From the NCBI GenBank assembly GCA_015179025.1, contig WHUX01000053.1:1-64000 (forward strand): a DNA stretch of 64,000 bases, written 5' to 3'. Of this stretch, positions 42,420 through 54,633 are shown piece by piece. This DNA comes from Terfezia claveryi. Lineage: Eukaryota; Ascomycota; Pezizomycetes; Pezizales; Pezizaceae. The notes below the pieces were generated by a model. The model saw nothing but the letters and a program-made list of their open reading frames with translations. It was not told where the DNA came from and did no database searches. The stretch's first letter is position 1; every line of letters begins with the position of its first letter. Made by a program: the position numbers and the translations under genes.

Positions 42420-42888
42420 ATGGACCAAATACTGGAATCCTCCCATTCATCGGACGTCTCACAGCAGCCTGCCCCACTGTGGGTTGCCCCTCGAGGAAAG
42501 AATCGACTTGCTCCTACGAAAAAAGAGTATTCCGATTCTATGGGTATTGATATAACTGCATATTCTGAAATTGCTGTAAGCCCATCTTTTCAAAAAGCGT
42601 TTCCTATAGTAACTGTAACCGTCTTAGGCTCTTGCAAAAGTTACGGTAGAAACATCCGCTGACAACTTACTCAACGTTAATCGCTGGTCTTTCATATCCG
42701 CACATGATAAATCGGCATACCTTGATGCTCTTCAAAAACAAATCAATGCACTCAAGCGTTCAGACATTGACATAGTTCGAGCTCGCTGCAAAGATCAGAA
42801 AATCCTGGATCACTTTGCGCAGGAAGGTTGGCAACGCGGACGAATAGCACGAAAACGAGGACGAACAGAGCACAAGAATCGTCCATAA
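42420..42888 (+). CDS. unknown protein, paralogue B of divergent pair
   Basis: Two exons, 42420..42575 and 42628..42888, give 138 residues; donor GTAAGC, acceptor CTTAG, 52-bp intron. It parallels paralogue A: PLWVAPRGKNRLAPTKKEYS, DSMGIDITAY, then [57 protein letters not shown]. The first exon N-termini differ. Exon 2 is much better conserved between the copies than the ends, and frames and splice phases are intact in both, which argues for selection after duplication. The two starts are 131 bp apart, head to head, so they may share a promoter. Function unknown. Confidence 0.7.
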
Positions 42889-44640
42889 GGGAATCGTGAC
42901 TCGTCGGGCAGAATGCGTCAATATCCGATTGTATCCTCATGTTTTTTGTTCTTCACGTCTTTTGTTCGGCGCATTTTTTGTTCTCATATTGACATATATT
43001 TCTTCGCAATTTCCTTTACATTTCCTTTAATCTCCCATACAAACCTCACAATGTAAATTCGTTGACCTGCTAGCTTGGCTATTTCTTGGCATCTGTACTT
43101 ATATGTATTCATTGACATATAGCTAGGTGGCAATGAATTTGGTACCCCACATAAAAGTAAGAAATATATTTCATAGATACTACTAGAAGGTACAAGATGC
43201 TATTGGATACTACTAAATATTATTAAATACTATTCAATACTAACTGAAGCTATTTTAAATTCTTTTCTAATTTACTAACAACTTCTATAATTATTATAAA
43301 CAAAATTAATTATAAGAATATATTATAAGAAGTAGTAAAGTATACTCAATAAGAGCTAATAATACCTTATATATAATCTATAGCTTTATATAAAGTAAAT
43401 ATATATATACTAAATTAATAACTTATAAGAATTACTACTATCTATAATATAGTTACTAAAGATAAGTAATTATTTAATATAGATAAAAAGAATTTAATTA
43501 TAAAGTATATAAGACAAATAGTAGATATAGGATTTTTTTTAAATTCTAAACTTCTATAAAAAATAATATAAAATATAATTAATAAAAAGTAAATACAATA
43601 GTAAAATTAAGTAAATAGTAGTATAGATTTTAACTTATAGTACTAGTTTAGATAATTCAATTAATATAGCTTAGTAAAAGTATTAATTACTAGAGGGTTA
43701 AGAAGTTTATTTAGTAAATATAAAAAGGTAGCTTAATAGAGATAATTTCTTTTTAGTTAATCTGCTATAGTTAGTTATTTTTAAGTAAGTAATAATAAAT
43801 ATATTTTACTTTAATTTTTTAAATTTTTTTATTTAATCTAATATATTTTAATAAATAGATTATAAACTATCTATAAATAAAAATAACTAACTAAAGTAGA
43901 AATAAATAAAAACTATATATTTATTCTTTTTAATAAATATTATAAATAATTTAAAGATAATTAAATAGTTAGAAAAGAAAAATCATAGTAATAAAATAAT
44001 ATAAAATAAAAAGTAGTAGTATAAATAATAAGAGTAAATATTTTATTTAACTTTAGTAATTTTTTTTAATTTTTTAAAGAGTTTAGGTAGTTTTTTTTAA
44101 CTATAATATTTCTTTATAGTTCTAGTATATTAAAATCAAAATAACTTAAACTTATATATATATAGTATTATGAAAAAAGTCTTCTGCACTATTCCTAATA
44201 TATACTAGTACCATTTTTGCATTTTTAAAATAACTTCAATTCTACAGCTAACTGTACCTATCCAGATCATTATAAATATTTATAAAAATCAGAAAAGAGG
44301 CTATAAACCTTTTTCTTAATTCTATAATTTTTTATATATATTTATCTAGCAGTCTTGATATCTAAACATTTTTGTCATAAATGCTAGCCATTTTGCCAAG
44401 AACCTGCCAAGGTAGAAGACTTTTTTCATATGACTATATATAGTTATAAAAGCTAAAGATACTAACTCTAAGATAGTAAAATAGTTGAGAAAATAGAAAA
44501 TTAGAGACAAGTATATAGAAATTATAAAGAATAAAATCTATAAAGATTGAAAAAAAAGAAGGTAAACTAAAGGTATATATCATATATATATATATATATA
44601 TATTACTTACTTACCTACAGTTGTAAAGCTATAGTTCAAA
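42889..44640. other. very AT-rich block with no genes
   Basis: From about 43160 to 44640 the sequence is almost only A and T, rich in TAATA, TATAA and TAGTA, with few C or G bases and no frame of note. It starts just after a TIR-like word at 43117-43156. Such blocks in ascomycetes are usually repeats mutated by RIP or similar deamination. The first 270 bp (42889-43159) are of normal composition. Confidence 0.7.
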
Positions 44641-44715
44641 ATCACATGGAATTTGTTATGCAATGTATACTATGCTTACAATACATAAGGGCCCAAAATC
44701 GGTACCGCATCCACT

Positions 44716-44882
44716 TAGGTCGAGCTTATGCAGTAAGTGACACTACAACTGTCCATTTTTTGGGAAAAAGTGCACAAGGTATCCGAGCGCAAAAATAGGG
44801 TGGATGATACCGTACAATCTGAGCTACAAGAGACCTTTTTTCGGGATCGTTGTAGTGTCACTTACTGCATAAGCTCGACCTA
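44716..44882. mobile_element. 167-bp MITE-like element with perfect 34-bp TIRs
   Basis: The first 34 bases (44716-44749, starting TAGGTCGAGCTTATGCAGTA) are repeated exactly in reverse complement at 44849-44882. TA at both tips fits a TA target duplication. The 99-bp centre has no coding. It is enclosed by another inverted repeat, ACCGCATCCACT at 44704-44715 and its complement at about 44917-44928. A 19-bp part of the TIR recurs at 12741-12759. Confidence 0.85.
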
Positions 44883-46679
44883 TGTCTCTAAACTGACCAG
44901 GTCTCTTGCTCACCAGTGGATGCGGTATTGTATTTATCATAGCAATATAGTACTGTACTGTCAAATTTCGCAATTATGAAAAAGCTACAGTATTTGTGGA
45001 GGCATATACACATGCTATCGGTCTAATAAAACCAAAAGTGCAATGCCTTAGACCATTGAACTATCTCTATATCTATCTAATCAAAGGAAAGCCTACACGG
45101 ACCCAAACGATATCCAGATCTGGTAAAGTCATCAATTGGTGGAGTTGAGCGTCTATAAGTTGCGTAAGGATGTAGGGCAGAGAATTGCTATCCCAAATAC
45201 CCTACAAATGATAGGCGTTCTAAGTAGGGCACATGATAGAGATAAGGCTCACGAGGACAGGTAGTCTTGTGCCAATATCCACAGGTACATCCTTGGTGCT
45301 GAGATTGATCTATATCGATAATTAGGCGTGGTATTTTTTGGTGGCGTTTATGCTCACTTACGCCACGTGGGGATAACCATCAAGTCTTTGGCCACTACAG
45401 TAGCTTATAGATCTAATTACCGAGTGCGACATGGTGCCACAGTTATGAAATTTATATTTATAAGACTACAACTCATACCACTTGGAGAATATTACTCTAT
45501 ACTGTGACGGTATGTACACGCATATGCAAATTTCTATTAGGCTTTACTGAGGCATGCTGGGAGAGGTCTTCGCAGTTTCATGCTGGGTCACGGACAGGAA
45601 ACATTGCATATGTGTATATGCATAACCTACGGAGTACTCATTTGTCAGATACCCCTTTCCTTGATCAATATCACAACGGCTGAAGGGGCAATGCCCAACT
45701 CCGTACAATTTGTCCAAATCCTTTCAGGGTTGGCTCGTCCTGACTACCCAGAGGACTGGTGCAACAATCCTAGTCTGGCTGGCAGCGCAATCCCCGCAGA
45801 TTAATCACGGTAGACACAAAGAATATGCACACATAGCGGGCTTGTTGTATTAATTTGGTGTGGTCGTTGATGCTTTCGTGGTCCCTGTCGTACTGGCTAT
45901 AAGAGTTCTTTTTCCCGTGAAACGTTTCTTTTGTTTCTAGCCCTGTTGAAAGAAGAAATTAGGATCATATTTCCTTTTCTCATCTGGCACCACCAGCAGC
46001 TGTTTCAGCTGTTTCACATTGCTAAACACTGCATATGCTGGGTCTACTGGAGGGAGGTATCATGTCTCAACAGGCCAGACTTCCCTCCTAATTAATACCC
46101 GGGCCAGACTAGATTACCGGTACTGCTATACAATTACTGCGATACCTTGTCGGCAAAAGGGCCAAAGATTTGAGAAGTATTCGAATTCGCAATTTGCCAG
46201 GTTCACCAGGTCTTCCCGGTCTACAAAAGCGTAGGGATCAACAACATCAAACCGCCCCTCCTACTTACCCTCTATCGACGACTACTGGTGCTCGAGTACG
46301 TGGGGCAGCCGGCAAGTCGAGGGTATGCGGGGTGAGTGTGGGGAATTCCATGGCGGTTAATACTACCGTTGGCGTTAGGAACCGGGGCCGGGATTCTCTT
46401 TGCTGGTTCAAAATTCCAGCCAATTTCTCCCTCGTGGAGGTAAACCCCGGTCGACTGCAGCATACTATTGAAAAAGGATGCCGAGCGGATTCTTTTGAAA
46501 TTAACACAGCAGAGACTGACTGCCGTGCGTCATTAGAATAGAAGCCATCCGGGTTTGAAGGCACTGTGCTCCTTGGTAACGGCTTCCCGGTTCGCTTACT
46601 CTGTGGAGGGAGGGATGCTTGGGGGGAAAAAAAACCAAAAGACTTGATATATTAAGTAAGGAGAACCACCCCAGTGAAA
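44883..46679. other. 1.8-kb intergenic, no gene recognised
   Basis: Holds short open frames without family resemblance, one with a chance GSPGLPG string near 46198. A TAGTCTGGCTGGCAG word is at about 45770-45784. Includes the upstream region of the transporter gene. Confidence 0.45.
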
Positions 46680-49268
46680 ATGGATGATCAAAAACTGGGA
46701 GGATTGAAGTTGATCTGCTCGACTACACATAGTTGCTGTCTGGACCTGCGACGCACGCTAGCTTTGATGCCTGCCCACATTCAGTCCCAGTATGTCAATC
46801 CCAATAAATCACTTCGCCTGGACGATAGCTGTGGATCCAGGCCACGGGATTCAGATGATCTTCTGTTGTGGAATAATATATACTCACCTCCACGCCCACG
46901 GCATCCCGTGGCAGCGCGAATATCCCACAGAACATCAAGGGGGGATCTAGAAGCTCCCCCCGTTACCAATTTTAGTATTTTCACGGACTCAACTGCCTCG
47001 CTCCGGACTAAGTCGCACCAATTTAACAACCAGAGCACTGAGGCAATGCTAGAGTCAGATTCCCATTTTCCGGATGAGAGTAAAATTGACTGCGAAAGAC
47101 ACCTTCAAGTTAATCATGAATCTAAACCGAGTCTGCAGCCAACTGACCCAAACGTTCAACCATCAACAATGAAGGCAAAATTAAAAGCATTCTTCTCATA
47201 TCGGCGAAGAAAGAATGTTGGCCGGCAGAGAGTTGTTGCGAATGTTGCATTCGCAGAGGCACTACACGAAGAAAAGCCGCATCCATGGAGTTCACATATG
47301 TTGAAGTTGTATTTTTTTCTGGCGATTGCCTTTTTGAACTCGCTTGCGAATGGATATGATGCGAGCTTAATGGGTGGAATCAACAATATGCAGTATTATC
47401 ACTCGTATGGTCTTCCACTTGATTGGGTCCGGTATAGCTTTCGCTGATTGGCGTCTCAGGTATTTCAAAATCTCAAAAACAGGTTCAGAAACGGGCCTTA
47501 TTTTCTCCGTCTTCGCTATTGGAAATATCTGCGGTTCTTTCTTTTGCGGACCATTATCCGACCTCTGGGGACGCAGATGGGGGATGTTTCACGGCGCGGT
47601 AATATTAATCGTGGGTGCTTGCATTCAAGGTTTTGCATTCTCTGGACCGAATGGTAAAGACCGAAGTATGTTTATGGTTGGGAGGTTCCTCACGGGATTT
47701 GGAATTGCAACATGTCAGACTGCAGGGCCGAGCTACGTTGTGGAGATGTCCCACCCTGCCTGGAGAGGCGTTTTGACGGGTCTCTATAATTGTCAATTTT
47801 TTGTTGGGGGGGTGCGTGACACGAACTCGTCTCTAACTTTGTCCTCGTGTCGTGAGAGGAGTGTCCACTGATAAATATATCATCTAGATCACCGCAACTT
47901 GGACTATGTGGCGAACCTCAATGATCCCATCGGAAATATCCTGGAGGCTCCCTTCCTGGCTTCAGTGTATTCCTGCGGGTCTGATTATGGTAGGGGTTAT
48001 TTTCATCCCAGAGACACCTCGCTGGCTGTTTTGCAACGACCAGCAAGAGGAAGCAATCAGAGTCCTCACCAAGTATCATGGAGGAGGCAACCGCAGGAGT
48101 CCGATTGTAATCCTTACCCTCAGGGAGATGATCGACAGGATTTTGATTGAAGGCTCGGATAAGAGGTGGTGGGATTATTCAGAGTGTTTCAATACGAGGG
48201 CTGCACTGCATAGGTTAATGGTAGTTGGAGGTATTGGAGTCTTTGGGCAGGTAAGTAATAAGGCTTCTGTGCCTTAGATACGTGGAATTGCTAAAGAAAG
48301 CTCTAGTGGGCCGGAAACGGTGCGGTCACTTATTTCATGCCAATCCTACTTAAGCATGTTGGCATACTTGATGCCACAACCCAACTTCAGTACAATGGCA
48401 TCCTTCAAGTCCTTCAACTTACTACTGCAGTATGCGGCGCGTTTGCTGTCGAAAAGATTGGCCGAAGGCCTGCTTTACTTGCTGGAACTTCTATGTTCAT
48501 CATCTGGTGGGTTATTATCACCTCATTGATGAGTTCCCTTCCGCTAGAACACGCAGAAGATGCCACGCTTGGATCGCGCATAGAGACGAAGGCTATTCAT
48601 GGGAGTAAGGCTGCAATCGCTATGATTTTCCTCTTTGCGACGACTTTTAGCTTTACATATACCCCTTTGCAAACGCTCTACCCTGTTGAATGCCTTTCGT
48701 ATGAAACTCGTGCCAAAGGTATGGGAATCTATAATTTGATTGTCAATGTTGCTACTCTGTATAATACCTATGGGATACCCGTTGTCGTGGATAAAATCGG
48801 ATATAAGATGTATTGGATTTATGTTGCGTGGAACATTTTCCAAGTTGGATACATCTGGAAGTTGTAGGTGATTCCCTAACCAAGATTTGGTGCTGAGGAT
48901 TTGAATACCCTGCTAATGCCTGAAATAGCTTTGTGGAGACCAAGGGTCGAACGTTGGAGGAAATAAACGAAATCTTCGAAGCAGCGGATCCTGTAAAGAA
49001 GAGTTTGCAGAAACACATTGTCGAAGAGACGGATTTGGGCCTTCTATACCACGGGCTGATAAATGAGCTCAATGATATGGAAGGCGTCATCTCTCCAATT
49101 TCTGCGGATCTACATCTTGTACCACCAGGCTTTGCTGAGCCTCCTGGACCTCCTGGGGATATACCGGACCAAATCAATCCCCATATAGCGCTATCATCTT
49201 TTGCATGTCCTCCGGAGCCTACCTTTGCCTTTCCTACTCGTAACAGCTCCCGGTCAAGGCCCCAATGA
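46680..49268 (+). CDS. MFS sugar transporter (sugar porter family)
   Basis: Five exons, 46680..47404, 47460..47811, 47888..48250, 48307..48863 and 48929..49268, give up to 778 residues. The core shows the family marks: SLANGYDASLMGGINNMQYY in helix 1; SDLWGRRWG; GRFLTGFGIATCQTAGPSYVVEM; the PETPR signature FIPETPRWLF; the helix-7 QQ-like region WAGNGAVTYFMPILL; EKIGRRPALL; and VETKGRTLEEINEIF after helix 12. It would import a mono- or disaccharide across the plasma membrane; the sequence looks closest to fungal lactose permease-like porters, substrate uncertain. The N-terminal cytosolic part (about 200 residues) is long; a later ATG at 47169 (MKAKLKAFFSYRRRK) is an alternative start. The C-terminal tail is also long, with PPGFAEPPGPPG. 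Confidence 0.88.
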
Positions 49269-52200
49269 GCGGCCGGGCATTTTGCTTTTACTTTCTACAT
49301 TTGTTTCTGTCGATGCATTTTCAGCGTCTCGCGGCCATTGTATTTGGTTCAGTTCGCATGTAGCGGGTGGAAAAAAAATCCCTGTTATCTCTTCCTCTTT
49401 TTTTCTTCCTTATTTCACTTATCAGATACCTTAATGATGGGATGGAATGTCATGTTTGGGGGGAGAAAATAATTCTCGCTCCATGTAGTCTTTGTGGTCC
49501 CCTGGTATTTTTTTTGGGATATTCAGGCCCCAAGATTGCAATTAGGATACCGAAGTAAATAAATGATCACCCCCGTCAGGGGGAGAAAGGATCTTATAGG
49601 CAGCTGTCCCAATCCTAATCTTCCCAGCCTACTTTCTTATGCCTCCATCGCCCCTTCGGTTTAACATTGCCTTAACAATACCCCCCACTTGCTCATGGCC
49701 CTTACATGGGGGGTCCGCCATTCTTGGGAAAAATATGATCTACCCGGTGTACTCTTCAAAAAGTAGATGACACCTGACGGAAGGGGGGAGGGGTTTTGAA
49801 TACCATAATGATTTCCTGAAAATTGCCAATGCCAGATCAGTCTGGCCATAGCCCTCAAGCAAGCTGGGTTCGCGGAAACCAATACTCGTCTTAATTGTTC
49901 ACGGTGGCCAAAAAAACGTTTCCATAATCTAACCCCCACACCATTGCCGGGTTCAACTCCTGAAGTTAAGTACCGACCGCGATTCGCGACGAGATGCATA
50001 CAAACATTCAATGCACATGCCCCTTTTTGCACGACAACGGCAGTAAAACCGCGGGCCACTTACCCCGCAATGTGCAAGGGTGTATAGAGTATAGTTGGGA
50101 CAAACAAACTGGGGCCAGTTTGCAGCTGTATCTGGGGGGTTTGCAGGATCTTTACGGATATGTGGTCGATATAAGCTGAAGTTGTCTGTTTCCCCCCCCC
50201 CCGGATGGAGAGGTCGTGGACTACCGCATTGGGAAATCCATATCCATGTGAACTCTCCTGCATTATGTGCAGTAGACAATGAAAAAAAAAAAAAACAAGA
50301 AGATAACCTTCCAAATTTCTGTGGCGAACTTTCTGCCCATGGGTGTGAAGAGCACAGAATCCCCAGGGGTTCAGGACCCGCTCCTCCTTAGCCTGCTTCT
50401 CATCAGCAGAGGGCTCTTGGGATTACCTACATGTATACATCTTTCATATACTTTTGCCCTAGCGCCACGCCTGAACCATCCAACGCCCACCGTTGCCGAT
50501 GCCGCCGGGACGGCCAATCGCGGTTGTGGGGCCTCCAACTTTGAGGGCCCCTCACCAATCAAGTCGGCCCTCTGGAAATGTACCCCGCAACGTACCTCCG
50601 TTGCTACCATGGCCTATTTTCCCGCAAAGAGCAGGGATGTGAGTTAGACAGAAAGAAACCGGGACAATGATTACTACAGTTAACATACTTACTTACAGTT
50701 CGTAAATGTGTAGACCTTCGTTTGTGATTTCTATAGATTGGGAGGGGTCTTTTACGGGGGGGAGCCATACATACGATGAATAGATAGGTGTTGCTACTCA
50801 CTTAATATCTTGGGATCCTATGCCAATGATTTACTTCGTAGACTTTATTTGTTAAGAATGGTGAATGAGGGAGCCCCCAAGTTCACGGGGTTTTGGTATT
50901 ACAAGGCCCCCAAAAACTGGCAAGATTTCCATCTCGAAATTACGGACGCAGTTTCAGGATGCCGTTTAGCATGCAGTTTCATTTTGGGGAAACTTAACTA
51001 GGTACTAACCTTAGTCTGGTTGGCACAACCCTCCCTATAACCTCAAACGGTTGGTATGACTTCTATAATGCTCCTAGGCGAGGAAATGCGTGGTTGGTCT
51101 ATACCTATGGTCAACGATCTAGAGATCCGCCGTTTTTTCGTATTGAAGAGATGGGTGATTTGTGCGCGAATCGGCACGGAGTACTGTACTCTTTTGGAAT
51201 CTCCATCTCAACTTTAAGATTGAAAGTTAACTTGCGGTCCCCCACCAGAATTTCTCGCCACAATCTCTCGAAACTAAAGTTCAAAGCCATAGCTACAACT
51301 GCTGCGGTGCTATTGGCTGGTATTTCGGTACAGTCGTGGCCAGAGTCGTTGTTCTTGGTTTCCCAGAGGGTGAATGGACATGATAGTGAGATACTGTATT
51401 TTTTGATTGGCTCTATCTCGACAGATAGGGCAGAGGGGTTTGTGTCCACCAGCCCCCTTTGGTGCTAAGATACTGACACAGGTCCCAGGGCACTGGTTGG
51501 TACAAACATGAGATCAATCCACTTAGCCATTGGCTCTCAAATGGAAGTCATCGGTGCTGACTACCCTGCCGACTATGACTTCAAAACCTCATTGGCCAGG
51601 AGGGAGGGGGGGCTCGTAGATGGCGGGCTGCCACATGCCCGAACCTACCTTTGGATGCTAAGTCGGGGGCGTCAAGTGTCCCACAAGGCAGATGAAGGGT
51701 GGCAGAAGAGATTCATTGGAGGGGCTTTGTGGGGGGACTGCATTATGGTTTCCTTTTGTGCTTCCAGTGAGGTCAACAATGGTAATAGGGACAGTGGGAC
51801 ACTTAGATGGCAACTCGCAACCCAGTATGTGGCAGTGGTGACAATTTCCTAGCTCATTTTACCTAGAACGTGCATTTTCTCTGATGCAATCTGAGTAGAT
51901 TGCCTAGGAATGCGAGGTCAGATCTTCACGGGAAATGATGCAAACTTACCGCAGTTTACTCTACAATAAAAGTAGAGTTGGAAGGGGGGAGAGAGCCTTT
52001 TTTTTTTCCCAAGAAAAAGGGACTTGTGTCACGAGGTCACTTGAATACCTTCCCTATCTCACATATTACATATGGAGATGGGGGTTTGTAGACAGTAGGG
52101 ACTGTGTTCGCCACAGACAAGTGATAGCAAACAGAACGCGCAATGAGCCAGTGATATCGAGTCGACGAATAGTGGTGGTGACAAGAAGAGAGTGTGTCTT

Positions 52201-53091
52201 GTCGTTGGGATGGAGTGGTGTGATGTGGTGGCTATACTGAGTGTGTTAACTCAAGCTGTCGTGGTTGAGGGGGTGCACAGTAGTGGCTCTTATCTTATAT
52301 ATATATGTATATATGTATATAAGTAGATAGGATATCGGAGTGCATATACACACAACAAACCTTAAATTGTGTGGCCCTCCCCGAATGCTGCGTAGGCCCT
52401 GCGTACTTCCAGCGTTAGAAACCTAGTAGTCTGATTGGTCCAGGAATCTTAGAAAACCCAGACTATCATAGAAACAAACTCACTTGCGAATATGAATCGC
52501 TTGTGGCGTTGGTTATTTGGTGCTGTAAGCATTCTTTATTGGCCCGACGAAATTGTCTACAACTTTGTTTCTTTGTTTCTTTGTTTCTTTCTCCGTAACG
52601 CAACAGCCCAGCCTCGCAAGGTTAGAAAAAAAAAAAGAAAAAAAATCTGATTGCAATATGTATATACATAGATAATGCCATTTATTAATAATAAGGAGTG
52701 GCTTTCGTTGCAAGTTTCACTTATTCATGGATCGAGCGCCCTAACTTGTATCACGCACCCTTTAACTAAAATAAATCTCACATTTTAATAATGCACAGGA
52801 ACAAACCAACCCCCGTCCAGGAGCTATATACTCACACCCCCTGGCCATGTTTTTTTTTTTTTAAGGAAATCTAGTTTCATGACCACGGTTTTTCCCCCCA
52901 ATTTCGCCTTATAAAACACACCCATCATAGCAAGATCTCTCTAAAAGTTTCCAGAACACTAGTATTTGAGTATACGGACAAACCACTAGCTATAGAACGC
53001 GTTTACGCACACCAAAAAAATCACAGTCAACTACCTACAACTGACAGGATCAAGGCAGGCAAGACCAGCATACTTACATTTCTCATACGGA
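49269..53091. other. 3.8-kb intergenic, no gene recognised
   Basis: Several frames of 60-130 codons on both strands have no recognisable features; the best is a 112-codon frame on the - strand (51111-51449) with ordinary amino-acid mix but no start or splice context that I trust. TTAGTCTGGTTGGCACAAC is at 51011-51029 and matches 24033-24051. An ATATGTATAT stretch is at 52297-52320. Confidence 0.4.
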
Positions 53092-53796
53092 ATGCTTAAC
53101 TTTATGCGATCAAGCCTGAATTCCCTCACTGCCTCCTCCCCTCCCAGCCCTACCTCTTTTCCGCTCCCCCCATCCCCTCCATTCCCCACAACCCCTGCCG
53201 TCCCTCCCTCCCCCGAATTTATGAGTATAGAAGTCCCATCCCGCTACGCTGAACCGTTGGTCAGTGTTTACCCGCCCACACGCCATCGCCCATACCAGAC
53301 ACTTGAACTCACCTTCCCCACCCCCCGTACTGTCATCCCCAGAGCGTTCCTCGAATCCAGCACAGGCCAACTAACCGTCGTGTTCCGGACCCCACGCGGG
53401 CCCAAATGTAAAGGTGGCCCGGGCCGGTACCAAGAAACATCCACATACCAGCTATTTCTTCCTGCGGAATGGTTGGGGTGTGAACAGGACTTGGATGAGA
53501 ATGTGGATGGGTTCGGGCCGACGAGGGAGTGGAGTACCGAGAATGTTTGGATCAGTGAGGGAGAGGAGGAGGAGGAGGAGTGGGAGGAGTGGAGGGAGTG
53601 GGATGAGGAGGATAAGGAGGATGAGGAGGAGGGATGCGGGGCAAAGAAGGGATTTAGAGTCTTGTTTTATGGGAGAAGACTCACAAGAGATGCAATGGAG
53701 GATACACTCCTCGATGAGGTACCAGTCATACAGTTGGGCCACTCTGAAAGCTTAAGCCCTATTAGCAGATGCAAATCAAGGTTTCGGATTGAGTGA
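53092..53796 (+). CDS. hypothetical protein, Pro-rich N-terminus and acidic insert
   Basis: Single open frame of 234 residues from an ATG at 53092. Residues 10-45 are Ser/Pro-rich. The middle, VPSRYAEPLVSVYPPTRHRP then YQTLELTFPTPRTVIPRAFL, ends with QLFLPAEWLG and looks like a folded beta-rich part. Residues 165-195 are almost all Glu, Trp, Asp and Arg. I do not recognise the family. Support is the length, the codon bias (C-ending codons) and the composition change at the frame borders. It has no visible signal or membrane segment. Confidence 0.5.
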   Translation: MLNFMRSSLNSLTASSPPSPTSFPLPPSPPFPTTPAVPPSPEFMSIEVPSRYAEPLVSVYPPTRHRPYQTLELTFPTPRTVIPRAFLESSTGQLTVVFRTPRGPKCKGGPGRYQETSTYQLFLPAEWLGCEQDLDENVDGFGPTREWSTENVWISEGEEEEEEWEEWREWDEEDKEDEEEGCGAKKGFRVLFYGRRLTRDAMEDTLLDEVPVIQLGHSESLSPISRCKSRFRIE

Positions 53797-54355
53797 TGAG
53801 GTGAAGGGTTGGAGAGCGGTTAGTTGGAGGTTGGGCAGGCGTTGGATATCGATAGCCAAAGGGTGACTACTTAGTCCACATAGGAGTATCAATGGCTGAA
53901 AGGTTCAAAGAGGAATTTACTATCAAGTACTGTACTGTATATATTTTTAACTATTATATGTCATACCATAGTTAACTACTCTAATATACGCATCCCGTCT
54001 TTTTTGGAAATATCGAATATCCAAGAGCCAAGAACAAGTCGGACCTCAGTGTTGATTTGCCTTACTTTCCATATGTAAGATCTGGTATCGCTAACTCTTG
54101 AGTCTCGACTGGCGGTGGTGGTGGTGGTGTGGGGTCATTGCATTGTGGGGGAAGGAACTAGCTAATCGTGACAATGCCGAATACTATGTACATAGCTGTG
54201 AATGTGCTCGGTGCCGCACTTGTCTTGTGGGCCAGACGGACGAATATATGAGAGCCGGTATATACCCGTACCCCGCCCAGGAACAAACCTACAGACTACT
54301 GCAGTGACCGCGAGAGGTCGTGTGACAGCCGCGGCCTGGTGGCCATGGTGTGTGA
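53797..54355. other. spacer, no gene seen
   Basis: 560 bp with a GTACTGTACTGTATATA word (53927-53943) and a GGTGGTGGTGGT run (54112-54127). Confidence 0.5.
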
Positions 54356-54633
54356 TCAGTTATGTATGTGTCTAATCTCATTGCCGGTGGATCTGGTATG
54401 TATGAGGAAGAGTTCCAAAACTTCAAAGAGGGAGCGCTCGCGATGGTTGATCTGAGTAAGTACATCGATACCTTTTGCTGTGGACAACGAGGGCTTACAG
54501 TGAGTATCTCGTCATCGTCATATTGTTCCGCGTTCTGATCTTTTGCTGGGCTGTTGGCCTGTAAGGAGTGGGGCACGCGCCCGGGGGGGGGAAAGGAAGG
54601 GGATGAAGCGGGTATGTGTCCAGCAATAACCAT
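54356..54633 (-). CDS. possible small protein, 76 residues, two exons
   Basis: Exons 54633..54499 and 54451..54356 join in phase through a 47-bp intron with GTAAGC donor and TACTCAG acceptor. The product starts MVIAGHIPASSPSFPPPGRV, continues ANSPAKDQNAEQYDDDEILT, and after the splice INHRERSLFEVLELFLIHTR, with a stop 11 codons on. The acidic QYDDDEIL followed by an amphipathic helix reads like real protein, and the good splice pair supports it. An additional CAG at 54568-54570 could be an acceptor with the start further upstream. Family unknown. Confidence 0.35.

Noticed and set aside
46170..46541. Frame with GSPGLPG, collagen-like
   Set aside because: Too short a repeat and no start, signal or further GXY units.
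49945..49975. GGTTCAACTCC resembles a tRNA B box (T arm)
   Set aside because: The T stem does not pair and no A box or acceptor stem is found at the right distance.
49930..49985. GAAGTTAAGTACCG looks like part of 5S rRNA
   Set aside because: Only about 14 bases fit; the rest of a 5S gene and its internal control region are absent.
51111..51449. 112-codon - strand frame in the 3.8-kb spacer
   Set aside because: No trusted start, no splice partners and no family resemblance; kept only as a note in the spacer entry.
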